This document shows positions 33,876 to 45,659 of a stretch of DNA of 64,000 bases, piece by piece (the first letter of the stretch is position 1; each line of letters opens with the position of its first letter). The notes below the pieces were generated by a model. That model searched no databases. It was not told the origin of the DNA and worked only from the letters and a program-made list of their open reading frames with translations. The DNA is taken from positions 136,420,001-136,484,000 of the forward strand of contig NC_064820.1 of the NCBI RefSeq assembly GCF_024166365.1, in the 5' to 3' direction. The DNA is from Elephas maximus indicus (Eukaryota; Chordata; Mammalia; Proboscidea; Elephantidae). Made by a program: the position numbers and the translations under genes.

Positions 33876-34326
33876 GTACTGATATGAATGCAGACCATTA
33901 TAAATTGTGTTTTCAGGCATAAAAATAAATTATCTCCTAATCTGCAACAAAAGCATTTAGTTCTGTAAATATATTTTATAACACACACATATAAATAAAA
34001 ACTAAGCTGTAAAAACAAATAATTACATTACTATTCAGCAAAGCAGCTATACTCAATGTTGTCACATATATATTATACATTTATAAAATTGTTAATCAGA
34101 ATTTTAGTAAAAAAAGTATAGTTTTTCTTTAGACATCATATACCTTCCATATTTTCAGGCACTTTCTAATATTTGAAAATATTTGAATGAGATCTATATT
34201 TATAATATAAAAATGATCCTCAAGAGGACAAAGAACCGTAAGTAATACTTACAATAAATAAATAAATTGCCATTTTATTCTAAATCACATACTAAAAACA
34301 TGGCTTTAAAAGCATTTAATTCATAC
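33876..34326. other. SRFBP1 intron, unassigned
   Basis: AT-rich. No feature recognised. Confidence 0.5.
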
Positions 34327-34408
34327 CTTTTAGCATATCTATTTTTTTCTTCAGAAGAGGGTGTACTGCCAGCCTGGCAATTGCTCTTTCAGTCGCAGTA
34401 GAATCTGG
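34327..34408 (-). CDS. SRFBP1: SRFBP1 coding exon (likely exon 5), [19 protein letters not shown] segment
   Basis: This 82-nt exon follows a TTTGCAG acceptor and ends AAAAG/GTATG. It reads [19 protein letters not shown], then a lysine run and IDMLK, and closes with one base of the next codon (phase 1). This is the strongly conserved SRFBP1 stretch with predicted helical character before the acidic region. No stop or frameshift is seen. With the G at its end, the next exon's CT completes an alanine codon (GCT), as expected for the family sequence KAAV/KAAA. Confidence 0.93.
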
Positions 34409-35117
34409 CTGCAAATTGAAAAATAAACATATGGGAATAAAGACAACTTGGTATTGTCAAAAAGTAAATTAAAAAATTTATCAGTCTTTGAGTTGGGGAA
34501 AAGGAATTTGTTAATATTCTCATCACATAAGTCATCTACATAATCCATCATAACAACAAATAAAAATCATGCTGACAAAAATGACTGTTTTTGAACAATA
34601 AAAATTATCAAGTAACCAACTAGTAAATATGCTTTGCGTACTTAATATGTTTCTAGAATTGTGCTAAGCATCATGTGATATTTTTTTAAAATGTAATATA
34701 TTTCTGCTTTCAAAGAGCTTAAAACATCTAGTTAAGAAAAATAAACCAATACGAAAGAATCAAGTAACGTACTAGTGTTAAGCTGGGTGTTACAAATAAT
34801 GAATGACCAATGTTTGAAATTCCATTTATTGTAGACCTGGAAATTACCTAATACTATATATTTATATTTTGAATGTCTACTATCACTGCCTGGCACACAG
34901 CCAACTTTATAAATCTTTGATGACAACTGAATGAGAAGAGATTATATACATATAATATTTAATGTATGTATAATTAAGACAACTCAGACAATCCTTAATT
35001 ATTAAGTGTTAACATGGTAACTGGGCATAAAGCAGATACCAACACTCAGGTAATAAATACTGAGTAAGCTTTTGTCATTTCTATGATTCTATTATCATCT
35101 TTATCTCCTATGATCAA
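34409..35117. other. SRFBP1 intron, unassigned
   Basis: Possible L2/MIR remnant near 34870-34905 (ACTGCCTGGCACACAGCC). Otherwise nothing. Confidence 0.45.
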
Positions 35118-35297
35118 TTAAAAAAAAAATTAACCAAAAAAACTCCAAACCCATTGCCATTGAGTCAATTCTGACTCAGCAACCCTACAGGACAGAGCAG
35201 AACTGCCCTGTAGGGTTTCCAAGGAGCAGCTGGTGGATTCAAACTGCCAAATTTTAGCACTCAAATGCTTAACCACTGTGCCACCAGGACTCCTTTT
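35118..35297 (-). mobile_element. AfroSINE, short form
   Basis: AAACCCATTGCCATTGAGTC, GGGTTTCCAAGGAGCAGCTGG and AATGCTTAACCACTGTGCCACC on plus. The start of the head is partly lost. Confidence 0.93.
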
Positions 35298-35639
35298 AAA
35301 AATTAGGAGTAAGAAAATTACTTAATTTGAATTTCTATCTTTTGTGCTAAGATCTTCATAATGTAGCTTTATTATGATTTTAAGTGAGGTCAAACTCCTT
35401 AGAAATACACTGTCTGGTCTGTAAACTTGGATGGACGGGGCTTACAACTTTATTTTCACTAATCTCTAATTGTAACTCAGTGTTTCCTTCAATTATGAAT
35501 CTAGGTACTAGTAGTACCTATGACTTTGTCACCAACAGAGATTGCTGGTATCTTTATAATATTACTGATAAGGCTGGTATCCTGGGTCACTAAGTGACAA
35601 GCTGAGCTACTTAAGTTATGCGTGAAACACGCTTGCTGG

Positions 35640-36110
35640 AGTCTTATAGGAAACGTATGAGGAGCTAGAACACAGAATGCTAATTGTTTTTAGGCTGAAG
35701 GGGCTCAACACAATATATGAAAATAAAGTCATAATCAGTACAGCTTCAGACTTCACAACAGCAATTCTGGAGGTCAGAAAACAACAGAGTAATTCTAGTG
35801 CTTCTAAAATTCTGAGGAAAATAATTTCCAACCTAGAATTACACACCTGGGAAAAAGAAAAAACTTTAGGATATGCAAGGTTTAGAAAAGTTACATCCTT
35901 TGCACGTTCTTGCCCAAGAAATTTTGCCCACTAAAATGAGGAACGATACAAAAAACGAGGGTACCTATATGACCCTTTGGAGAAGAGATCTAAGTCCTTA
36001 TCTTCGATAGCAATCAACAACTAATGCTTAAAACTGACAAGTCAATATAATACTAATACAAAAATCTTGACATGGGGGTAAATTCTATGAAACTCAACTA
36101 AAGTTGGAAG
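35640..36110 (+). repeat. Old L1-derived fragment
   Basis: AATTCTGAGGAAAATAATTTCC, AACCTAGAATTACACACCTGG and AGGATATGCAAGGTTTAGAAA match L1M wording ('attttcaacctagaattctatacccag'). Confidence 0.6.
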
Positions 36111-36182
36111 TGGGGAGACTATAGAGGACTGTCATTTCCACAAAACGAAAAAAAAAACTTCAGAAATATTTGATTCTCAGAA

Positions 36183-36412
36183 CTGGGGGTGAGCAAACTG
36201 CGGCCCCTGGGCCAGTTCTGGCTTGCTACTTGTATTTTAAAATAAAGTTTTATGGGGACACAGGGAAGCTCATTAATTTATATACTGTCTATGGTTGCCC
36301 TCATGCCATAATGTCATAGTAGAATAATTGTGACACAGGCTGTATCACCTGCAAAGTCTAAAATATTTGCTATCTGGCCCTTTGCAGAAAAAAGTATGTA
36401 ATGCCTACTCTA
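36183..36412. mobile_element. hAT-type non-autonomous DNA transposon remnant (copy 2)
   Basis: GGGGGTGAGCAAACTGCGGCCC start, AAATAAAGTTTTATGGGGACA middle and GCTATCTGGCCCTTTGCAGAAA end. Same family and orientation as 8726-8950. Confidence 0.75.
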
Positions 36413-37729
36413 AATTTTGTGCAAGTAGAATCCTGAGAAGGAAAAACTGAAAAATAAAAAGAAAAAAGGAAGGAAAAGAAATTCAGCATGCCTATGGTTA
36501 ATTTAAAACAAAAACACTGCCAGGACAGACTGTTGTTGCCAAACCAAGGCACTAAATATGCTAAATGTGTTTCAGAAGAGTGATACAATTTGAGATTCTG
36601 GTTTAGTTGAAACAACTTAGTATGCAGCACAGATGCAATATGTTTGAATTTTCAGTGCTAATTCTGGAACATTTATATTTAAAAATAAAGTCAGTGACAT
36701 GAGAAGCTAGTTTGCTCTGCAAACCTTCATCTAAAGTGCTATAAAAAAGAAAATAAAAATAATTAAAAACTAATGTCAGTGACAACAGAAACTACTAGTC
36801 TTGACCAAAGTTATGTGCCCCACAGGAAACTGTCCTTCAGGGTAAGGGAAAAAGAAGACACTCTAAGAACACTCCAGGAGAAGCTGTTTTATCTTTAACT
36901 GCTTCTTTCAGTATACTCCCCCTTGCAGCTACTAAAAATTCACTTGAAAGTTAACCCTCAGTATACGAACAGCTGTATCTGTAAAACAGATAAACTGAGT
37001 TAATCTCACACGTTTTTTGTTAGGAAGTTCTGGGAATCCTAAACAGGTCTAAGATTTAGTCACACACAATTGTTGAAAAACAGATCTATTGCTGCTTCTA
37101 AATCTCTGCTTTGAAAACGTGCTAAAAACTTTGATGAACTGGATGTTTCTCCTTCCAAAGATAGGTACGTCTTTTCAGCTTAGTTATAAAAATTTTGGAA
37201 GAGCAGTGGTGATACCTGCATGTCTAATATTGACTCCAGGTAAATACTGTTTTGTTTGAAATCACTTTTTATCATTGAATTTATTTAGCAAAGTTGTTTC
37301 TATGCCTTGGGAGATATTCCAGAGTAATCATGATTTAGTGGCCTGGTTTCAGTAAATTCCATCAAATAAAAAGGCTCTAGAATAAGCCTTTCAATTCTTC
37401 AATTATGTATTAATCTAATGAATGAATGAAGATATTATCCATTTGATATACATGTCTTCCTCTATAACTGCGATTTTATGTTGTAGCTTTTGTGGAGGGC
37501 TTATTTGGGGAGAATATCAGGTTAGTAAGTAGTGAGATCGATTCAAAAAGGGCAATGCATTATATAATCCCAGGAGTGCCACCAACATTGTAGTTGTCAC
37601 AACTGGTGTTGTGCAGTAGATAGCCTATGCAGCCATGTGTATCAGCAGCGAGTTTGAAGAAGAACACAGAGACTTGGGTATACAAGGTATGTAAAACTGG
37701 TATGTAATTACTCAAATATAAAACAGAAT
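36413..37729. other. SRFBP1 intron, unassigned
   Basis: 1.3 kb without recognised repeats, so possibly unique sequence. Open frames of 60-86 codons have no known match. Confidence 0.5.
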
Positions 37730-37892
37730 TAAAAAAAAAACGAAAAACCCACCAACCAAACACGGTGCGTGGAGTCAATTCTAACTCACAATGACCCTAT
37801 GGGACAGAGCAGAACTGCCCCATGAGGTTTCCAAGGAGCGGCTGGTGAATTCGAACTGCTGATCTTTTGATTAGCAGCCGAGCTCTTAACAA
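37730..37892 (-). mobile_element. AfroSINE, short form, missing the start of its head
   Basis: GTGCGTGGAGTCAATTCTAAC, GTTTCCAAGGAGCGGCTGGTG and GCCGAGCTCTTAAC on plus. The distal GCCACCAGGGC part is absent. Confidence 0.9.
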
Positions 37893-37940
37893 CTGATAAA
37901 ACTGAATCAGGTATGATTACTACCTAATATGCAGAATTAT

Positions 37941-39068
37941 GTATTGCTGTGGGTAGTTGCTTTTGAGTTGGCTCTGACTCATGGTGACCTTTGTATAACA
38001 AAATAGCGACCTTTTGTGTAACCGAAGAAAATGCTGCCTGGTCTTGCACCATTTACATGATCCGTGGTATGTCTCAGGCCATTGTTTCTGCTGTTGTGTC
38101 AATCCATCTTATTGAGGTTACTCATATTTTTGCTGAACCCCTACTTTAGGAGACGTGATATTCTTTTCTATCAATTGGTGATACATAGAAAGTTAAGCAA
38201 GCCAAAGCTTTGAAATCCTCATTTCTAAGGGGCATTCTGGTTGTATCTCTTCTAAGACTGATTTATTCGTTCTTCTAGCAGTCCACTAACACCAATATTC
38301 TTCACTAACACCACAATTTGAATGTATCAATTCTTTTTCTGCATTGCTTTTTCATTGTACAGCTTTTGCATGCATATTAGGAGATGGAAAAGAACATGGC
38401 TTGGGTCAAGTGCACTTAGTCAACAAAGTGACATCCTTAGCATTTAAAAAAAAATTAAAGAGGTCTTTTGTAGCATATTTGCCAAGTACAATATGCCATT
38501 TCATTTCTTGACTACTGTTTCATGGACGCTGGAGTGTTGATCCAAGCAGAATGAAATCTTGACAACTTCATTTTCTTCTTCATTTATCATGATGTTGTTT
38601 ATAGGTCCAGTTGTAAGGATTTTTGTTTTTTTCACATTCAGGTGTAATCTATACTGAAGGCTGCAGTTTTTGACCTTCATCAGTACATGCTTCAAGTTGT
38701 CTTCATTTTCAGCAAGCAAGGTTGTGTGACCTGCATACTGCAGGTTGTTAGTGAGTCTTCCTCTAATACTAATGCTGTATTCTTATCCATATAGTCTAGC
38801 TTCTCTGATTACTGGAAGCCCTGGTGGTGTAGTGGTTAAGCTCTGTGGCTGCTAACCAAAAGGTCGGCAGTTCAAATCCACCAGGAGCTCCTTGGAAACT
38901 CGACAGGGCAGTTCTACTCTGTTCTATAGGGTCGCTATGAGTAGCAATTGATTCAATGGCAATGTGTTTGGTTTTCTGGTTTTTCTCTGATTACTTGCTG
39001 ACATACAGACTTAATAAGTAAGGTGAAAAGATACAACCCTGCCACACACGTTTTACAATTCTGAATCA
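37941..39068 (-). mobile_element. RTE 3' fragment, split by a SINE
   Basis: The plus strand shows the RTE tail complement at left, a GCATTCTGG...TCTTCTAAGACTGATTTATTCG stretch and CATCAGTACATGCTTCAAG. It resumes after the SINE at about 38996. Candidate TSD AGAATTAT at 37933-37940 and 39069-39076. Confidence 0.87.
38814..38982 (+). mobile_element. AfroSINE, short form, near-consensus, inside an RTE
   Basis: GGAAGCCCTGGTGGTGTAGTGG head, box B GTTCAAATCCACC, GGGTCGCTATGAG tail. A perfect 13-bp TSD TTCTCTGATTACT lies at 38801-38813 and 38983-38995. Confidence 0.96.
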
Positions 39069-39076
39069 AGAATTAT

Positions 39077-39735
39077 ACATACCACAGCTTTAGGATCTAC
39101 AAAAATACTATCTTTATAAATCCAATCTTTATTTGTCTTTGGGGCTGGCATAAGAATGACAACATCAGCAAATTACGTGCTACAATATTGCTTGTAGTAC
39201 ATATTACTAACAATAAGATGTTAAAAAAAAGGACAGTGTGGTTCATCATAACTCGAATATGTTGGGCACTACTTGTAGATTTTTCTATTAATAGGCACTT
39301 TGTTGACAAGGGTAATTACTTTCAAGGAAGCTCTAAAACATTCTGATCCTTTATGCTTCTCAGTTTGGGAGCTATCAAACAGTAACAGAAGCAAAATATT
39401 TGATGAGAATGTGGCTTATTCAGGAAAAGTATGAGGTTTGGGCATTTGACTTCCTGTTATCACTCCACACCAGAAAACACAAATATGGGCAAGTTTTAAA
39501 CACTTATAAATACAAAACCTCATTTATACTACGTGGCTGTGTCTGTGTCTTCAACAGTGATTAAAATAAACACTGCTTCACAAGTAGGAATGAAATTCTA
39601 TTTAAGAACAATGGATTAAAAATAGGTGGCTTCTCCTATTCCTGTTCGTTTAGCTGGGAATCTATTTAACAAAGATGTTTTCTTATAGGTATTGGCCATA
39701 TCTACTTTGTAGCATAATGGCATTTCAGTATACAT
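39077..39735. other. SRFBP1 intron, unassigned spacer between opposed RTE copies
   Basis: No feature recognised. Confidence 0.5.
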
Positions 39736-39746
39736 ATTTCAAAATG

Positions 39747-41209
39747 ATAAGCAATAAACAAGGCTCCACGAATTGACGGAATACCAACTGAGATGTTTCA
39801 ACAAATGAATGCAATGCTGGAAACGTTCACTCATCCATGCCAAGAAATTTGGAAGACAGTTACCTGGCCAACCAATTGAAGATATCCATATACGTGCCTA
39901 TCCTAAAGAAAGGTGATCCAAGAAAATGTGGGTATTATTGAACAATACCATTAATATCCTATGAAATTAAAATTACCCTGAAGATAATTAAAAAATGGTT
40001 GTAGCAGTACATCTACAGTGAACTGCCAGAAAGTCAAGCCAGATTCAGAAGAGGTCATGGTGTGAGATACCATTGTGATGTCAGATGGATCTTGGCTGAA
40101 AGCAGAGAATACCAGAAAGATGTTTACCTGTGTTTTACTGACGATGCAAAGGCATTCGACTGTGTGGATAACGAATTATGGATAACATTGTGAAGAACGG
40201 GAATTCCAGAACACATAATTGTGCTCATGAGGAGCATGTACATAGATCAAAAGAGAGTCGTTTGAACAGAACAAGGAGGTACTGCGTGGTTTAAAATCAG
40301 GAAAGGTGCGTCAGGGTTGTATCTTTTCACCATACTTATTCAATCCGTATGCTAATCAGGTAACCAGAGAGGCTGGGCTATGTGAAGAAAAACGGTTGCA
40401 GGATTGGAGGAAGACTCATTAATAACCCGTGATATGCAGACAATACAACCTTGCTTGCTGAAAGCAAAGAGGACTTGATGCATTGACTGATGAAGATCAA
40501 AGACTACTGTATTCTGTATGAATTACACCTCAACATAAAGAAAACAAAAATCCTCACAACTGGACCGATAAGCAACATCATGATAAACAGAAAATACTGA
40601 AGTTTGTCAAGGATTTCATTTTACGCGGATCTACAATCAACATCTATGCAAGCAGCAGTCAAGAAATCAAAAGACACATTGCATTGGGTAAATCTCCTGC
40701 AAAAGACTTCTTTAATGCATTAAAAAGCAAAGATGTTACCTTGAGGAATAGGGTGCACCTGGCCCAAGCCATGGCATCTTCAATTGCCTCACATGCATGC
40801 GAAAGCTGGACAATGAATAAGGAAGACCAAAGAAGAACTGATCCCTTTCAATTATGGTGCTGGCGAAGACTAATGAATATACCATGTAGTACCAGAAGAA
40901 TGAACAAATGTCTTAGAAGTACAGTCAGAATGCTCCTTAGAAGTGAGGATGGAGAGCCCTTGTCTCACGTACTTTGGACATGTTATCAGAAGGGGCCAGT
41001 CCCTCGAGAAGGACATCATGCTTGGTAAAGTAGAGGGTCAGGGAAAAAGAGGAAGACACTTAATGAGATGTTTTGACACTGTGGCTGCAGCAGTGGATTC
41101 AAACATAGCAATGACTGTGAAAATGGTGAGGACAGGGCACTGTTTTATTCTATTGTGCATAGGGTTGTTATCAGTTGGAACCGACTTGACGGCGCCTAAC
41201 AATAACAAC
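39747..41209 (+). mobile_element. RTE 5'-truncated copy, 1.46 kb
   Basis: It starts in the RT region (GGCTCCACGAATTGACGGAA), passes a degraded catalytic site near 40430-40445 (GATATGCAGACAATAC, so YADD is mutated) and ends GACGGCGCCTAACAATAACA. A perfect 11-bp TSD ATTTCAAAATG lies at 39736-39746 and 41210-41220. Confidence 0.93.
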
Positions 41210-41220
41210 ATTTCAAAATG

Positions 41221-41743
41221 TATTTCCTGCTTCTAATATTTATAAGCTGGAAATTTTGATAAAGTTGGCTACCCAACACTATGGCCAAATATCTTGTAGA
41301 ATGAACAACTGTTACATTTAAATATGAAAAAGGTCAGTTGTTTAAGAACACTTAACAAAATATCAAAATCCCATATGGTACAGAAGTATTATAAAAATTG
41401 CTGAGTCTGAGAGGGTATATGAAATGCTAAAATTTTTGGCAAGACAAATCCAAACGTTGAGAGGATAAGCATTATCATTTTTACATCTGTTACAGTAAGG
41501 ACTTTGAAGGGGATTAAAATGCATTATCAGGATGTCTTGAAACACTTTTTATTACAGAAATGAGAAAAAAACAAGAGATAAGTGACTCACTTGAAGTCAT
41601 GCAGCTAGTGGCAAGGCAACACTAGTCAGAATGCAAGAAACTCTTAGAAATTTAAGCCTTGTCCCTCTCTGAACAGGAATCTTTGCAAACAGAGGGGGAG
41701 TTTATAACTGATAACAAGGTTATTACCAATCGCTTCTCAGTAA
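41221..41743. other. SRFBP1 intron, unassigned
   Basis: No feature recognised. Confidence 0.5.
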
Positions 41744-41902
41744 AAGAAAACCCGTTGCTGTCAAATTGATTCTGACTCATAGTGACCCTATAAAACACAG
41801 TGGAACTGCCCCATAGAGTTTCCAAGGAGTGCCTGGTGGATTTGAACTGCCGACCTTTCAGTTAGCAGCTGTAGCACTTAACCACTATGCCACTAGGGTT
41901 TC
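41744..41902 (-). mobile_element. AfroSINE, short form
   Basis: AACCCGTTGCTGTCAAATTG, GGTGGATTTGAACTGCCGACC and GCACTTAACCACTATGCCAC on plus. Flanks CTTCTCAGTA / CTTCTTAGTA look like a diverged TSD. Confidence 0.94.
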
Positions 41903-42194
41903 CTACTTCTTAGTAGGGCATCTAAATTGTCAGCCTACAGAGGAACGGCACGTTATGATGAAGTACTAATAACAATACCATTACTATAACAATATAAGAA
42001 TTGAGGCTTTCATTGAATTAAAAATTATTTAATCAAATCATTGATAAATGTCAGGATACACTGTACCAGAGTTTTATACCCTTAGAATATATCTGATCTT
42101 TCAAAATTCCTTATATTTAGCTGTTAGATGGTTTTAATAAATTCATATTTGTATGAGTGATTTGCAAATCTGAATAGCTTATGATTTGGGGAGC

Positions 42195-42771
42195 TGTCAT
42201 GGATTGAACTGTGTCCCCCCAAAATATGTGTCAACTTGGCTAGGCCATCAGTCCCAGTATTGTGTGGTCATTTTCCACTTTGTGATCTGATGTAATTATC
42301 CTATGTGTTGTTAAGTCCTAACCTCTATGATGTTAATGAGGCAGGATTAGAGGCAGTTATGTTCATGAGGCAGGGTACAATCTATAGGATTGGGTTGTAT
42401 CTTGAGTCAAATTCTTTTGACATATAAAAGAGAGAAGCGAACAGAGAGGAGAGGGACCTCATTACCACTAAGAAAGAAGAGCCAGGAGTGGAGCACATCC
42501 TTTGGGCCTGGGGTCCCTGTGCTGAGAATCTCCTAGACCCAGGAAAAGATTGCTGCCAAGACACATGATATCCAAGGAATGTCAGGCCCACAGATGTTGA
42601 GAAAGGCGATAAGGACCTTCCTCCAGAGCCAACAGAGAGAGAAAGCCTTTCTCTGGAGCTGGTGCCCTGAATCCGAACTTGTAGCCTCCTAAACTGTGAG
42701 AATAGATTTCTCTTTGTTAAAGCCATCCACTTGTGGTATTTCTGTTACAACTGCATTAGATAACTAAGACT
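42195..42771 (+). mobile_element. Solo LTR of the MaLR/ERVL type, 577 bp
   Basis: Starts TGTCATGGATTGAACTGTGT and ends TAACTAAGACT. A TATAAAAG box occurs at about 42423, and a polyadenylation-type region lies near 42700. A 5-bp TSD GGAGC flanks it (42190-42194, 42772-42776). No internal region is present. Same family as 62137-62652. Confidence 0.88.
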
Positions 42772-42776
42772 GGAGC

Positions 42777-43458
42777 AGATAAATATTCTAATGGGAAAAA
42801 AAATGTGCAAACGCAAAAACTGTTACTGATGTACATGGTAGTTAAATCCTTTATAAATACTAAGGACTCAAATATTCTGTTCCTAAAAAAATGAATAAAA
42901 ATGTTATGCATGTAGATCTTAAAATGTTTGATTTAAAAATGAGAAAGTCTTAGTTAAAAGCAAATTTTATAAATTACAGCAACCATTTATATAGACTTTT
43001 TTATTCCTAAGTTTAACTATTAAATTTAACATTTCAAGCCTTTTAAAAAAAAATTTATTCTTAAGAAAGCAATTTAAAAAGTTTTCATTTAAATTTTAAA
43101 ATCAAATTTTAACAGGAACTAAAGGAGATATAGGCCAAAGATTTTACCGAACGATTAGACTAAAAGTTCAGATTTGACTTGAAGATTCGTCACTTAGGAA
43201 CAAGCTGGTAGTCAAAACCAGGTTTCCGAATTTAGTATTCTTTAACAGCTTCATTCTAAACTATTTGAGATAACTTTCTCTTATCTTGTCACCCAAACTC
43301 AGATGCTTTTTATACTATAAATTGTAAAAATTTGCTGCATTTTTAGAGTACGTCTGCATTTTGCTTTAGACACTGGGTAAAGTCCAAGAATCACAAGACT
43401 AAGTAGGGGAGTCCCTTATTTCTCTCCTGACTATTTTCCTTTCTCACCTACTTCCTCC
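42777..43458. other. SRFBP1 intron, unassigned
   Basis: Very AT-rich. No feature recognised. Confidence 0.5.
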
Positions 43459-43470
43459 CTCTTTATATTT

Positions 43471-43625
43471 TAACCTGCTGCCATCAAATCGACAGCGACT
43501 CAGAGCAACCCTATAGGACAGAGCAGAACTGACCCACAGGGTTTCCAAGGAGTGGCTGGTGGATTGGAGCTGCCGACCTTTTGATTAGCAGCTAAGTTCC
43601 TAACTACTGCAACACCAGGCCTTTG
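43471..43625 (-). mobile_element. AfroSINE, short form
   Basis: CTGCTGCCATCAAATCGACAG, GGTTTCCAAGGAGTGGCTGG and TTTGATTAGCAGCTAAG on plus. A perfect 12-bp TSD CTCTTTATATTT lies at 43459-43470 and 43626-43637. Confidence 0.95.
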
Positions 43626-43637
43626 CTCTTTATATTT

Positions 43638-43830
43638 ACTGAGCCCTCATCATGTTAAGGCATGGTCTTACACATAAAGACAGACTCTTTATCATTGGTG
43701 GCTCATAATCTTACTCTAATTTAAAAGGGCAAGACAAATGCACAAAGTAACTAATACAAGGTAGAATGTGATAAACTTTATAGAAGAGACAGAATGTCAT
43801 GCAGGTTTATAGAAGGAATTCAAATACAGT
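43638..43830 (+). repeat. L2-like fragment
   Basis: ACTGAGCCCTCATCATGTTAAG and GTGGCTCATAATCTTACTC echo L2 wording. Weak. Confidence 0.4.
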
Positions 43831-44299
43831 GATACATCTGAAATTTACCTAAACTTGTTTTGAAGCTTAAAAGGCTCAGTAGTCTCTATGAAGTTTTTAC
43901 ACCTGCATGAAAAAAGACTTCACAATATTAGGATGTATGAGGAAAACCACAGCTTTCCTTATTTAAGGTTGACAAAATGTTTGCTGTGGAAAATTCTCAG
44001 GAAACTGTGCTTTTCACACACCTCTAGTTATTTCCATTTCAAATAAATTAAATAAAAAAAGGGAAAACGTTTCATCTTTTAATGGAAAAATTTTATTTTG
44101 GAATATGGGTATTTATTGAGAACAGAAAAACATTTGGTGTTCAATTTTGAAAAGAATTTTGAGAATGTATGTGTGAATGTAAACAATAGTCTGAATATGA
44201 AAAAGATCTCTTACATGTAATATTTAGTTTCTTTGAAATGTTGTTGAGAAACAAACTAAATGAACCGGAAGTAGAATGTTAGTAGCAATACTTTTAATA
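43831..44299. other. SRFBP1 intron, unassigned
   Basis: No feature recognised. Confidence 0.5.
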
Positions 44300-44462
44300 T
44301 AAAACCAAAACCTGTTGCCGTTGAGTCGATCTTGACTCACAGAGACCCTACAGGACAGGGCAAAACTGCCCTATAGGGTTTCCAAGGAGTGGCTGGTGGA
44401 TTCCAATTGCCGACCTTTTGGTTAGCAGCTGTAGCTCTTAACCACTGTGCCGCCAGGGCTCC
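44300..44462 (-). mobile_element. AfroSINE, short form
   Basis: AACCTGTTGCCGTTGAGTCG, GGGTTTCCAAGGAGTGGCTGG and CTCTTAACCACTGTGCCGCC on plus. Close to consensus. Confidence 0.96.
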
Positions 44463-44802
44463 ATTGGGTTTAATTTCTATTCTAGGTTTTATCTAAAAGT
44501 ACAAATCAACACATTAATATTTGTATTTATTAAAAAAGTTAGAAATATAATAGGAAATGGATCACTAAACTGGCTCAGAAGAACTAAGACAAACTAAGCA
44601 TGGCAGAGTTAGTAGGGGGAGGAAGGATGATGGAGTTGAGTGTCAGGAACAACTGGAAAACAGAGAACAGCTGAAGGTACAGAGGTCAGGATGGTGTGTT
44701 CCACAACAGCATCAAGTTTCTAAAAGAAAAATGGAAAAGGTGAGGACATACAGAGAGCGAAAGTTCCAAAGACAAGCCTGGCCCACTATGTTCTCTCTAA
44801 AG
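44463..44802. other. SRFBP1 intron, unassigned
   Basis: Purine-rich stretch near 44610-44760. No named repeat. Confidence 0.5.
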
Positions 44803-45007
44803 AGCCCCGGTGGTGCAGTGGTTAAAAGCCTCTGGCTGCCAGCCGAAAAGCTGGCAGTTTGAACCCACTAGCAGCTCCATGGGAGAAAGATGTAGCAGTC
44901 AGCTTCCATAAAGATTTACAGCCTTGGAAACCCTATGAGGCAGTTCTATTCTGTCCCAGAGGGTCATAATGAGTTGGAATCGACTCAATGACAGTGGGTT
45001 TGGTTCA
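44803..45007 (+). mobile_element. AfroSINE, long form
   Basis: AGAGCCCCGGTGGTGCAGTGG head, CTTCCATAAAGATTTACAGCC long-form middle, tail ATCGACTCAATGACAGTGGG. Confidence 0.96.
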
Positions 45008-45135
45008 GTTTTAGATATTCTCCTTTGAAAGATTATGAGAATTTTCACTGCTATTATTATTGTAGATCATGGACCACTTCCATCAATGTGACTTTCGTGA
45101 AAGAATGCAGTAAATGGTTGGGTAAGGAATTTATG

Positions 45136-45306
45136 GAAACCCTGGTGGTGTAGTGGTTAAGTGCTACGGCTGCTAACCCAAGGGTCGGCAGTTTGAATCC
45201 ACCAGGTGCTTCCTGGAAGCTCTATGGGGCAGTTCTATTCTGTCCTATAGGGTCGCCATGAGTCAGAATCGACTCGATGGCACTGGGTTTGGTTTTTTTT
45301 TTTTTG
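45136..45306 (+). mobile_element. AfroSINE, short form, near-consensus
   Basis: GGAAACCCTGGTGGTGTAGTGG head, box B TTTGAATCCACC, tail AATCGACTCGATGGCACTGG with T-run. Among the least diverged copies here. Confidence 0.97.
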
Positions 45307-45432
45307 CTTTTTAGGTAAGGCAATTCTTTCAGGAAGAAGATAATCTACACACAGGAAAGACAACCACACACATAGGCATGGACATTTTAGCCATTTGTGT
45401 CCATTTACACAAAGAGCTTACCAAGAACTATG

Positions 45433-45453
45433 CCTGCCTGCCTGCCTGCCTAC
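45433..45453. repeat. (TGCC)n microsatellite
   Basis: Five TGCC units. Confidence 0.95.
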
Positions 45454-45659
45454 TTATCTAAAGAAGGCACGGAATACTTCCTGTGAGCCCTGAAGTATTA
45501 CACCTTTATCTGTTTATTATCTATCTCCCAGTTCTAAAAAGCATTTAAAAGAGTACAACTATACAATGCAGTAAGATAATACCAAAAGTAAGCAGTAAGT
45601 ACTTTCTATAAAAATAGGTAGAAACTTGAGAAAGGAGAGAAAAAGGAGAAAGAATACAC

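Noticed and set aside
42382-42726. 114-codon frame on the minus strand
   Set aside because: It lies wholly inside a solo LTR, antisense to it.
45136-45220. tRNA-like sequence with A and B boxes
   Set aside because: This is the tRNA-derived head of a SINE, followed by the SINE body, and is not a tRNA gene. The same applies to all other SINE heads.
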